Notes under the pieces: generated by a model
The model's input: only the letters and a program-made list of their open reading frames with translations
Databases searched by the model: none
Told to the model about the DNA's origin: nothing
Program-made: the position numbers and the translations under genes
DNA from: Phycisphaerae bacterium
Lineage (GTDB): Bacteria > Planctomycetota > Phycisphaerae > FEN-1346 > JAACEH01
Length of the DNA: 64,000 nucleotides
Assembly (NCBI GenBank): GCA_012729015.1
Contig: JAAYDY010000105.1
Coordinates: 99,296-163,295 of the forward strand
Direction: 5' to 3'
Part shown: in pieces, positions 25,861-33,412 of the stretch
Layout: each line of letters opens with the position of its first letter
Position numbering within the stretch: the first letter of the stretch is position 1

Positions 25861-27234
25861 ATGACTACGAGACAAGCACCTTCGAACTGTAGTGCCAGAG
25901 ACCGCCGAGGAGTCCTTCTGGCAGCGTTGCTGCTGACAGCGCCGGGCGTGCTGCTGATGACCACCGTTCGGGCACATGGCCGCGGGCCGTCAAAGGATGC
26001 CCCCTTTGTCGACGCCAAGGCCGTACGCGAGCGGTTTGACACTATCACGTCCGAGGACATGGATCTGCTCCGGAGCAAGAAGATACTCTTCCTGAGCCGT
26101 TCTTTCGGGCTCAACATCCGCGCGGGCCTCAACCAGTTGGCCAAGGAGGACAAGAAGTACGAGATGCTGTCCTCCTATGAGCGGTTTGACGTCCGCACCG
26201 GTGGAGGCGTGGGGGCAATTCCGCCCGACATCTTCAAGAGCAAGAACTTCGTGCATTTCCTGGCCAGCGCCTGGCCTCCAACCAAGCGTTTTGAGGAACT
26301 GGTCGCGCTCATGTGCGAGCCGCCGCATCGATTCGGAAACGTAGTGGATGTGGTTGTCGTCATGCCCGATACGACCACAAGCCCCAAGGACTTCGAGGCT
26401 TCGGTGACCCCACTGGACGACCTCCGGGCCGACTTCCCCAAGACGCACATCATCTACATGACCGCCGGCGTCCAGGGCAAGAAGTGGGAAGAACAGAACG
26501 AAAAGTCGCACGCCTTCAGCGAACTGGTGCGGCAGCGGTACAAGGGAAAGGTTCCGCTCTACGATATCGAGGCCGTGCTCTCGGACGATTTCCGCGTCGG
26601 CCACATGTACTGCCCGGAATACAGCAAGGACCCCGCCGAAGTGCATCCGAACCTGCCGGCAGGCGAGATCGCCATGGCCAAGGGATTCCTGCTGATCCTT
26701 CGTGACGCCATCCGACAGGACAGCCGAGCCCGCGCCGCATCCTCCAGGAAGGACGAAGGGTCCGACAAGAAGAGGGCCGCGACGCTTCCCGCCAATCATC
26801 CGGACGTGGTGGCCGTCAGAGCCATCCTCGATGCCAACGGACTGACCAAGCTGCCCTTCGAGGACGTCGCAGAGGTGCAAGACGGGCGGGTTGCCAAGCT
26901 CGTGCTGAATGAGGTGGGAATCACGCACCTTCCGGACGCCATCGGCAAGCTCACATCGCTGCGGTCGCTCTTCCTCTATGGAGACCCTAAGCAACCTTAT
27001 CCTCTGTTGAAGAGCATCTCTCCCGAAATCGGCAAGTGCGTCGAATTGCGAGAGCTTCTGATCAATCAGAACGACCTTGAGTCGCTCCCAGTCGAAATAG
27101 CGTCCTTAAGAAAGCTCACCCGGCTTTCCTTGGCTCACAATCGGCTTCACGATCTCGCACCCGAAGTCCTGACATGGGCAAGGAAACTCGATCCCCAGGG
27201 ACTTCAGATGCAGGCGAAGACATCCCCTGACTGA
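25861..27234 (+). CDS. Secreted SGNH-like domain plus leucine-rich repeats
   Basis: A 457-residue exported protein with no obvious close family. Residues 1-40 look like a signal peptide (RDRRGVLLAALLLTAPGVLL). Residues 68-285 look like an SGNH/GDSL-type fold: strand and nucleophile-like loop KKILFLSRSFG (S79/S81), central strand VVDVVVVMPD, and a block V-like D257PAEVH262PNLPAGE. Residues 300-318 are a charged linker, and 320-445 carry leucine-rich repeats (VAKLVLNEVGITHLPDAIG and two more). It follows hisB by 19 bases but has no histidine role. An esterase or carbohydrate-deacetylase function with an LRR binding module is a hypothesis. Confidence 0.6.
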   Translation: MTTRQAPSNCSARDRRGVLLAALLLTAPGVLLMTTVRAHGRGPSKDAPFVDAKAVRERFDTITSEDMDLLRSKKILFLSRSFGLNIRAGLNQLAKEDKKYEMLSSYERFDVRTGGGVGAIPPDIFKSKNFVHFLASAWPPTKRFEELVALMCEPPHRFGNVVDVVVVMPDTTTSPKDFEASVTPLDDLRADFPKTHIIYMTAGVQGKKWEEQNEKSHAFSELVRQRYKGKVPLYDIEAVLSDDFRVGHMYCPEYSKDPAEVHPNLPAGEIAMAKGFLLILRDAIRQDSRARAASSRKDEGSDKKRAATLPANHPDVVAVRAILDANGLTKLPFEDVAEVQDGRVAKLVLNEVGITHLPDAIGKLTSLRSLFLYGDPKQPYPLLKSISPEIGKCVELRELLINQNDLESLPVEIASLRKLTRLSLAHNRLHDLAPEVLTWARKLDPQGLQMQAKTSPD

Positions 27235-27331
27235 AACCATCGGGTGAGTCATTAAGTTCTCAAACCGGACGACGCCGGCCCCGGCGGTGCCCCTTGTCCC
27301 CCCTGGCACGGCGAAGGCGCCTGACCGGGCC

Positions 27332-29980
27332 TCACGGCAACGTGTGCCCCAGCAGTCGGCGCACGGCCATCATGTCGGATGCCGTCAGGGTGCCCGATCC
27401 GTCCACGTCAAATCGCACCCGCACGGAGCTCATCGTGGCTCCGGCGCTGCCCCGAGCCGCCAGAACGTCCGCTGCCGTCACCGCCCCCGACCCGTCAACG
27501 TCGCCTGCCAGGCAGGTGAACTGCCGCACGGTCGCGCCGCCGAACGGGTTGCCCGCAGTATCCTTCACCGAATCGAGCATCGTCATGGTGTACCGATCCG
27601 CATCCGGCAGCGCCGATGCGAACGTGACCGTCACCGTGCGGTAGTCTCCGGACACAACCGTGGAGACAATCTGCGCCGACACGTCGCCTCCCGCCTGGCC
27701 GACCACGGTGAAGGCCGCCGGCGACACCGTCCCCGGGGCCACCGCCTTGCTGAACCGCAGCTTCATCTGCGTCACGCCCGCCATCGGGCTGTGAACATAC
27801 CCATCGGCATAGGCTATCTCGTATGTCGTGCCACCGTGCGTGCTCGCGATGGTCCACTCCTCGACTTCTCCCGGGCCGGGTTTCTCTACGACGTAGATGT
27901 GTACAGCCAGGGGGCTGAAACTGTCCTCGAAATAGCCGCTCTCGGAGAGAAGCGTCCGCCCCTCGCCGTACACGGCAATCTGTGTGCCGAGAGCCAATTG
28001 ATCGACGTTGAAACGCACCACCTCGGTCTGGGCCCGAATCTCTGCGGCAAAGACATAGAGTTGGCCGTTGTATTCGCGGGTCATGATGTCCACACGCCCC
28101 CCGCCCGCTTCAACGTCGGTCACTTCCGTGTCGCACTCCTCCGGACCCAGAACCACGGGCGTCAGCTCCGTAATCTGAGTCTTGAACTGAGCCATCACCG
28201 CGTAGTTCTCGCTCGGCGTCGGCTCGAAGTAGTGGAACCACTGGATGCCCTTGACGCCGTGGATAACATTCGTCCAGCACATGTTCCTTAACTCGGTCGG
28301 CGTCGGCGCAGGCGTCCATGGGTAGTCCGGGGCGGAACGAATGTCGCAGGTCTCGATCCACGTCATCGTCGGAATCAGGTTGTAGTTCCACCCGCGCAGC
28401 CGATCCACGGCCAGCAGCGAATCCTCCAGCGAGCACCATGTGTACCTCGTGGCGTACTCGTACGGGTAGTAGTCGAACGCCATGACGTCGGCGCAGCAGG
28501 TCTTCCGGTCGAACGGCAGGTTGGTCCCCATCGTGACATTGTGACGATCGCTGTACAGGAAGCAGTAGCTCTGGGCACGCTCCTGGTTCCAGTTCGGCTC
28601 CGGGCCGTGGGTGAAGCTGTAGCCGACGATATTCACCAAGTGCGGGTGGTTGCCGTCCAGTTCGTGGCACTTGTCGGTCCACCGCTTCACCTCGGTCGCC
28701 GGGATATACTCCGTTGCGCCGCCAAGATCCGGCTCGTCTTTCCAGTTCCACATGAACATGGCCGGATGATCCTTCGTCGAGTTGACATACACGCCCAGTT
28801 GGTCGATGTCCACGGCCGTAGCGTGAACCCAGATGCCGCTGCCGGGCGGATCCTCATAGATGTTGCTCGTGCGGCCGCCGGGCCAGTAGTTGCCCTGGGC
28901 CGGGCCGATCACCGGCAGCCCCACCGACGAGGCGCTGGCCACGTAGTTGATCCAGCCCGTCGGATTGTCCGGCACATTCCAGCCCTGCCCGTGAAGGCAG
29001 TTAATGTACGGCTGCCACTGGGCGAAGTAGTTCGTGTCCAGGCCCCACGGCGTCACCGGGAAGAACGGCTGCCCGTTGCGGCACAGCGCGTTGTTCTCGT
29101 CGATGCCCACCGCCGCAATGCCGTCCTCGACCTTGATCCAGGTCTTGCTCGCCGTGCCGCGCACGGCGTCCGACGCGTCCCGAATCTCCACCAGCAGCGT
29201 ATGCTCCCCGGCAAGCAGTTGCCGGTAATCGGCCGTGAACACCTCCTCGGCCTCCAGTTCCCCCACCTTCTCATGAATCACGGCGCCGTCCAGCCTGGCC
29301 ACCAGCTTGTCCGTCGGCGACACGTTGTCGATCTGGCAATACACCTTCTGAGCAATGCGAATGTGCGGCTCGGCCATCCACAGTTCCAGGTAGGCCTGCC
29401 CTCCCGTGTAGTTGACCTCAAGAATTGGCGCGTAGCTGTGATCGCCGTTGTCCCACGTGTAGCACCGCCGCTCGTTGCCGCCATCGTTCGAGATACGCAG
29501 GCCAAGCACGTTGCCGTATTCGTACCCGGGACGATTGATGAACTCCCGGACCAGAGCCTTGACGTCGGCCGACTGCACCCAGGCCCCGGGCGTCCAGACC
29601 CCGCTGGTCCAGTTCACCACCGTCGCCGTCACCGGAAGATCGTACGGGACATAGACAAACGACGCACAGTCGTCCTGGTCGACGAGGCGGATGTCGGCGT
29701 TCGATGTACCCGTGCCGGCCGTGTTGGCCACCATCCGGATATACGCCGACGTGATCGTCGCCTGCTTGGGCACGTGGACCTGCCAGCGGAAGAATGTTCT
29801 GGCCGCCGCATTGCTGTACGGCACGCCTACCGTACTCAAGGTGTAGTTGTTGTCGGTCCCGCTGGAGTAAGTGTCGTCCCGTGAGCAGAAAACCGCATAG
29901 GTCTGCGTTCCTGCCCACGCCGGGAAGGCAACCGACAGCACGGCAGCCAACACGGTCGCCCGGAGTGCCCACAGTGTCAT
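27332..29980 (-). CDS. Secreted DNRLRE / putative glycosidase protein with C-terminal dockerin
   Basis: An 882-residue protein from ATG 29980. Order: signal peptide (LRATVLAAVLSVAFPAWA|GT), a DNRLRE/CBM-like beta domain (about 25-195, TYSSGTDNNYTLSTVG), a beta linker domain, a central TIM-barrel-like region (about 290-640) with MFMWNWKDEPDLGG and PTMTWIETCDI, an Ig-like domain (LRFSKAVAPGTVSPAAFTVV) and a type I dockerin with two calcium loops, DVDGSGAVTAADV and DVDGSGTLTASDM. The glutamate of WKDEP could be an acid/base residue, but no named glycoside hydrolase family can be assigned by eye. No cohesin partner is seen in the window. Confidence 0.8.
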   Translation of the reverse strand: MTLWALRATVLAAVLSVAFPAWAGTQTYAVFCSRDDTYSSGTDNNYTLSTVGVPYSNAAARTFFRWQVHVPKQATITSAYIRMVANTAGTGTSNADIRLVDQDDCASFVYVPYDLPVTATVVNWTSGVWTPGAWVQSADVKALVREFINRPGYEYGNVLGLRISNDGGNERRCYTWDNGDHSYAPILEVNYTGGQAYLELWMAEPHIRIAQKVYCQIDNVSPTDKLVARLDGAVIHEKVGELEAEEVFTADYRQLLAGEHTLLVEIRDASDAVRGTASKTWIKVEDGIAAVGIDENNALCRNGQPFFPVTPWGLDTNYFAQWQPYINCLHGQGWNVPDNPTGWINYVASASSVGLPVIGPAQGNYWPGGRTSNIYEDPPGSGIWVHATAVDIDQLGVYVNSTKDHPAMFMWNWKDEPDLGGATEYIPATEVKRWTDKCHELDGNHPHLVNIVGYSFTHGPEPNWNQERAQSYCFLYSDRHNVTMGTNLPFDRKTCCADVMAFDYYPYEYATRYTWCSLEDSLLAVDRLRGWNYNLIPTMTWIETCDIRSAPDYPWTPAPTPTELRNMCWTNVIHGVKGIQWFHYFEPTPSENYAVMAQFKTQITELTPVVLGPEECDTEVTDVEAGGGRVDIMTREYNGQLYVFAAEIRAQTEVVRFNVDQLALGTQIAVYGEGRTLLSESGYFEDSFSPLAVHIYVVEKPGPGEVEEWTIASTHGGTTYEIAYADGYVHSPMAGVTQMKLRFSKAVAPGTVSPAAFTVVGQAGGDVSAQIVSTVVSGDYRTVTVTFASALPDADRYTMTMLDSVKDTAGNPFGGATVRQFTCLAGDVDGSGAVTAADVLAARGSAGATMSSVRVRFDVDGSGTLTASDMMAVRRLLGHTLP

Positions 29981-30070
29981 GGCTCTCGCCCTCTCAACGG
30001 ATTTCGAAATGGTTCGCAGCCGCCCACGCGCAGCGCCGGAAAGTGGAGGTTCCGTGAGAACCTCACCGCT

Positions 30071-30101
30071 ATTATACCCCAGATTCGCCGACTCAGGACA
30101 A
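30071..30101 (-). promoter_or_regulatory. Possible promoter of the dockerin gene
   Basis: A perfect TATAAT (30076-30071, minus strand) is preceded by TTGTCC (30101-30096) with a 19-base spacer, longer than ideal. The leader to the ATG is about 85 bases. Confidence 0.4.
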
Positions 30102-30300
30102 TCCACGGAGAGAAACTTGCGGGTAATCCGGGGGCCGAACCAGCGTCATTCCAGCAGGCAGAACGCTTGCGGACAACGGGCGGCGCCGACAGAGGCGTTT
30201 CCGCCATCGCGGCGGAGATGCCTGACGATGGTCTTTGGAGCCGGAAGGTGACACGGCCAAATGACAGCCCCTCCCCGCCTCCGATAGGATGCAGGCGGCC

Positions 30301-30316
30301 GTCGGCGGGCGCCGAC
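30301..30316 (-). terminator. Hairpin downstream of the L,D-transpeptidase gene
   Basis: GTCGGCG-GG-CGCCGAC forms a 7-base-pair stem seven bases after the stop. There is no U-tract, so it may be only an end-protecting structure. Confidence 0.35.
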
Positions 30317-30322
30317 AGGCTG

Positions 30323-31471
30323 CTACGGCCGGGTTTCTACGATCTCGACCGTGCTCATCTCCGGCGTCATGAAGTCGTAAAGCTCTTCCACGTCCGAGTT
30401 AAGCATCCGGATGCAGCCCAGCGACACGCGCTGGCTGATGCTCTCGGGTTCGTTCGTGCCGTGGATGCCCAGGTGGTCGCCGAAGTCAATCCAGCGGGTC
30501 CCCAGTGGGTTCTGGGGGTCGCCCCCGGGCATCGGTTTCATGATGCCTCTCTGGCTCGGAGGTGGGCTGAATGCAGGATTCTCCAGTTTCTTCAGCACAA
30601 CGTACTGCCCCGCCGGCGTCGAGTCGCCCCGACCGATGGCGACGCGGTAGGTCTTCACCAACACGTCCCGCAGCCACAGCTCCAGCACCACGTCGCTCTT
30701 GACCACCCGCACGCGGAACGGTCCCCTGACCACCTTCAGCTTCTGGCCGGCGTAGATGGAGTCCGACGGAAGGCCGTTAATCCGCTGCACCAGGCGATAC
30801 GGAATCGCGTATCGCCGCCCGATCGTGGACAGATAGTCCCCGCTCTGCACTTCGTACAGCTCCGCCTCAGTCTCGCCCTCGGCGAGTTTCTTGCCCAGGA
30901 TGGTCCGTTCGCTCACCGAAGCCAGGCACCCGGCGATCTCGGCGTATTGGGCAGGATTCGGCCCGGCGGCCAACGCCTTGGCATACTGCCCTCGCGCCGC
31001 CACGAGCTTGCCTTCACGCTCCAGGCGACGCCCTTCGGCCAGAAGCACCTGGGCTGACGCCGACGCTTCGCCGCCCGTCGCCGCGCCATTGACCGGCGAA
31101 GGGGGCGTCTCCGTACCGACTGGCGACGTGGGGGCCTCTGCGGCAACCGGCGTCTGATTGCCGCTCGCCCCTGCGATCTCCGGCGTCATCGGCATCGGCT
31201 CGCCGTCGTCGGCCTCGCCCGAATCGGCACCGACCGGCGTCTGCGCGCCAAGCCCGTAGGGCGTCTGGACTTCCGTCGCGTCGGACGACGTCTCGGCGAC
31301 CACTCCAGACGAGCCGCCGTCCTCGGAGAGCCATCCGAACAAGCGCACGGCACCCCAGACGACCACGGCAAGGCCAACCACGGCTGCCACGAGGCCGGCG
31401 ATCATGCGAGTGCGGCGGCTGCCCGAGGACTTCCTGCGACTGGAATCATCACCGAACAACAGGCTCGGCAC
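30323..31471 (-). CDS. LysM-containing L,D-transpeptidase (YkuD)
   Basis: A 382-residue protein from GTG 31471 with AGGAG six bases upstream. It has a short cytoplasmic N-terminus, one membrane helix (MIAGLVAAVVGLAVVVWGAV), a long Pro/Ala/Thr-rich linker, an alpha-helical segment, a LysM domain (YEVQSGDYLSTIGRRYAIPYR, about 200-245) and a C-terminal YkuD domain with HLGIHGTNEP and the catalytic cysteine C353 in VSLGCIRM. It should form 3-3 crosslinks in peptidoglycan or attach proteins to it. This supports a peptidoglycan wall in the host. Confidence 0.93.
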   Translation of the reverse strand: MPSLLFGDDSSRRKSSGSRRTRMIAGLVAAVVGLAVVVWGAVRLFGWLSEDGGSSGVVAETSSDATEVQTPYGLGAQTPVGADSGEADDGEPMPMTPEIAGASGNQTPVAAEAPTSPVGTETPPSPVNGAATGGEASASAQVLLAEGRRLEREGKLVAARGQYAKALAAGPNPAQYAEIAGCLASVSERTILGKKLAEGETEAELYEVQSGDYLSTIGRRYAIPYRLVQRINGLPSDSIYAGQKLKVVRGPFRVRVVKSDVVLELWLRDVLVKTYRVAIGRGDSTPAGQYVVLKKLENPAFSPPPSQRGIMKPMPGGDPQNPLGTRWIDFGDHLGIHGTNEPESISQRVSLGCIRMLNSDVEELYDFMTPEMSTVEIVETRP

Positions 31472-31642
31472 GGCTGGCTCCTTCCACACGCACATTCATA
31501 TTCTGGATGGTGACTCGGCAAGTCCGAACGGACTGCCCCACACGTTATCGGCAGCCCGAAGCTCACGGATTCGTTCTTTTCGAGCATCTTCTCACTTTCC
31601 GCGCGCCCCGTCAACACGGATCAACCCGGGCATGGCAATTCA

Positions 31643-31848
31643 GGTGCACGTCATGTGTGTGGCTAGGGGTGGCACACTTCGGAGCGACGCCGTAAGCGGC
31701 GGCAAAGTGTGCGCCACGGGATGCCCTTTCGGCTTGGGCTCCGTCACACGACGCACACTTTGGTCCGGACTCCGTCCGGCCTCCAAAGTGTGGCACCCCC
31801 CGTTGCTGCGGTGCGAGAGCCTTCCTACCTGCAAACGTGACATACACC
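31643..31848. repeat. TIR-bounded element with nested palindromic core, copy 1
   Basis: The left end GGTGCACGTCATGTGTGTGG (31643-31662) and the right end GCAAACGTGACATACACC (31831-31848) are inverted repeats of one another. The conserved 16-base block CTGCGGTGCGAGAGCC lies at 31806-31821. The core is a second, unrelated inverted repeat: GGGGTGGCACACTTCGGAG near 31666 pairs with CTCCAAAGTGTGGCACCCC ending at about 31799, with further AAAGTGTG/CACACTTT pairs inside. No open reading frame. It resembles a MITE in size and ends, but no target-site duplication was confirmed. Confidence 0.7.
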
Positions 31849-31933
31849 CTGACAATTCGCCGCCACAAGCTGCTTGCGACTGCCCCGATGGGCATCCCTC
31901 CAGCGCCCTGGCGATGCCTCGGGCGGCAGTGCG

Positions 31934-31962
31934 TTGACTTTGACGCGACGGCGCATTAGACT
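31934..31962 (+). promoter_or_regulatory. Sigma-70-like promoter of scpA
   Basis: TTGACT (31934-31939), a 17-base spacer and TAGACT (31957-31962). The leader to the scpA ATG is about 85 bases. Confidence 0.6.
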
Positions 31963-32054
31963 GCCGTCGTGTTGCATGCCCGTTAGCGCGTCCTGCCGCA
32001 ACGGCCGTTCCGTGCGGCGGCGGGTTCCAAGATCCAGGCCACGAGCGTCTGCCC

Positions 32055-33215
32055 ATGACCTACCGAGTCGAACTCGACATCTACAACGGTCCGCTGGACC
32101 TGCTGCTGTACCTGATCCGCAAGGAGGAGGTCGAGATTGCCGACATTCCGATCATGCGGGTGACGGAACAGTACATGGCGTACCTGGACCTGATGGAGTC
32201 GATGGACATCAACATCGCGGGGGACTTCCTCGTGATGGCGGCGACGCTCATGGAGATCAAGAGCCGCATGCTCCTGCCTCGTCCCGAGCTGGACGCGGAC
32301 GCGGGCGAGGCGCCCGAGGACGAGGAGGACCCGCGTCAGGAACTGGTGCGTCAACTGCTGGAGTACAAACGTTTCAAAGAGGCAGCGCAGGATCTGGAAA
32401 CACTCAGCGGCGAACAGGCACGCCGGTACGGCCGCCCGACTCCCGAGCTGGTGGCCGGCCCCGAGGAACAGCGATACGCCCTGGACCAGATGATGCAGAG
32501 CGTGGAGCTGTGGGATCTGCTGAACGCCTTCGCCCGCGTGATGCGCAGCATCAACATCGCTCCGACCGAAATCGTCTACGACGACACGCCGATCGAACGC
32601 ATTGCCGAGCAGATTGTCGGCGTCATGTCCGAGCGCAAGACCATGCTGTTCTCGGACTTGTTTCTTGGGCTCTTCGAGGGCCACGAGCAGGTCGGCCGCA
32701 GCCACGTCGTCAGCGCACTGCTGGCCATTCTCGAGTGCATCCGTCAGCGGCTGCTGGCCATTCAGCAGGACAGGGACTTCGCCGATCTGCGGCTCTTCTG
32801 GCGCGAGGGCAACGAGACGCTGGACTCCCTGGACCAGGCGGCGATGCGATCGGAGCCGGCCGTCAGTTCGCGGCAGGAGGCCCGCAAGGCCGAGAACTTC
32901 GAGCACCACGAGGGTCGCCTGAAGGACGAGATCCTGGCCGAAGACGCGCAGAAGACCGAATTCGACGAGGAACTCGACGCCATCGCCGTTCCCGACGTGG
33001 AGACGTTCAAGCCCATTTACTCCGACGACGAGCTTCTCGGCCGCAAGACCGACGGATCGGCCGATCAGCAGTCCGCCACCCCGTCTGCGACGGATTCCCC
33101 AGTTTCCGAAGAGAGCCCGGCAGCCCCCGCCGGCGAGGACGCCGCACCCGAGGCCGAGTTGCCCCCTACGCCGAAACCGGACGCTCCCCCTGCCGCCAGC
33201 GGGGATCCGGCCTGA
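32055..33215 (+). CDS. scpA: Segregation and condensation protein ScpA
   Basis: A 386-residue kleisin. The N-terminus is typical: VELDIYNGPLDLLLYLIRKEEVEIADIPI, followed by QYMAYLDLMESMDINIAGDFLVMAATLMEIKSRMLLP. The middle is acidic, and a winged-helix region follows (SERKTMLFSDLF, VVSALLAILECIRQ). The C-terminus extends about 120 residues beyond the normal ScpA end as a Pro/Ala/Glu-rich, probably disordered tail. ScpA bridges the SMC heads with ScpB in chromosome condensation; no scpB lies next to it in this window. Confidence 0.92.
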   Translation: MTYRVELDIYNGPLDLLLYLIRKEEVEIADIPIMRVTEQYMAYLDLMESMDINIAGDFLVMAATLMEIKSRMLLPRPELDADAGEAPEDEEDPRQELVRQLLEYKRFKEAAQDLETLSGEQARRYGRPTPELVAGPEEQRYALDQMMQSVELWDLLNAFARVMRSINIAPTEIVYDDTPIERIAEQIVGVMSERKTMLFSDLFLGLFEGHEQVGRSHVVSALLAILECIRQRLLAIQQDRDFADLRLFWREGNETLDSLDQAAMRSEPAVSSRQEARKAENFEHHEGRLKDEILAEDAQKTEFDEELDAIAVPDVETFKPIYSDDELLGRKTDGSADQQSATPSATDSPVSEESPAAPAGEDAAPEAELPPTPKPDAPPAASGDPA

Positions 33216-33240
33216 GTGCAAGCCAAAGGGGTGCATTAAG

Positions 33241-33317
33241 GTTTTGGGGAAGCAGGGGCAAGATGCCCCTGCCACTCATGGGCAGGATGCCCATGCCACG
33301 GTACGGTCCCCAAAACG
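33241..33317 (+). repeat. Tandem-hairpin repeat with 9-bp inverted ends, copy B
   Basis: The full form of the repeat also seen at 7521. Ends GTTTTGGGG and CCCCAAAAC are perfect inverted repeats. Inside are two hairpins with three-base loops, GCAGGGGCA/TGCCCCTGC and CATGGGCA/TGCCCATG. It starts 26 bases after the scpA stop, where it may also end or protect the scpA transcript. Confidence 0.8.
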
Positions 33318-33344
33318 CTGATGCAACCAAACCCAAGTCGCCCA

Positions 33345-33373
33345 TTGGCACCCCACAATACCTTGGATATAAT
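33345..33373 (+). promoter_or_regulatory. Sigma-70-like promoter of nrdJ
   Basis: TTGGCA (33345-33350), a 17-base spacer and a perfect TATAAT (33368-33373), about 40 bases before the nrdJ ATG. No cobalamin riboswitch-like sequence was recognised in the short leader, although cobalamin control is common for this gene class. Confidence 0.7.
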
Positions 33374-33412
33374 CCACGCAGGCCCCCTTTCCGTGGGCGT
33401 CCGCGGGAGTCT

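Larger units (their letters stand above)
29981..30322. other. Intergenic region with promoter and hairpin
   Basis: 342 bases between the dockerin gene and the L,D-transpeptidase gene. It holds the promoter-like sequence of the dockerin gene (30071-30101) and a hairpin just after the transpeptidase stop (30301-30316). Nothing else was recognised; frames here are short and lack ribosome sites. Confidence 0.5.
31472..32054. other. Intergenic region between L,D-transpeptidase and scpA
   Basis: 583 bases between divergent genes. It contains the nested-palindrome element (copy 1) in its middle and the scpA promoter at 31934-31962. The stretch 31472-31642 should hold the transpeptidase promoter; only a weak TTGCCG with TATGAA at 15 bases was seen. 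Confidence 0.5.

Noticed and set aside
31643..31848. CRISPR array or phage attachment site
   Set aside because: There are inverted rather than regularly spaced direct repeats, no spacers, no cas genes and no integrase nearby.
31874..33412. A plus-strand frame that would extend nrdJ upstream to 31874
   Set aside because: It covers scpA in a different frame, codes for Arg/Gly-rich sequence and spans the hairpin repeat; the nrdJ promoter and ribosome site lie downstream at 33345-33413.
33216..33412. Cobalamin riboswitch before nrdJ
   Set aside because: The promoter leaves only about 40 bases of leader, and no B12-box-like sequence was seen.
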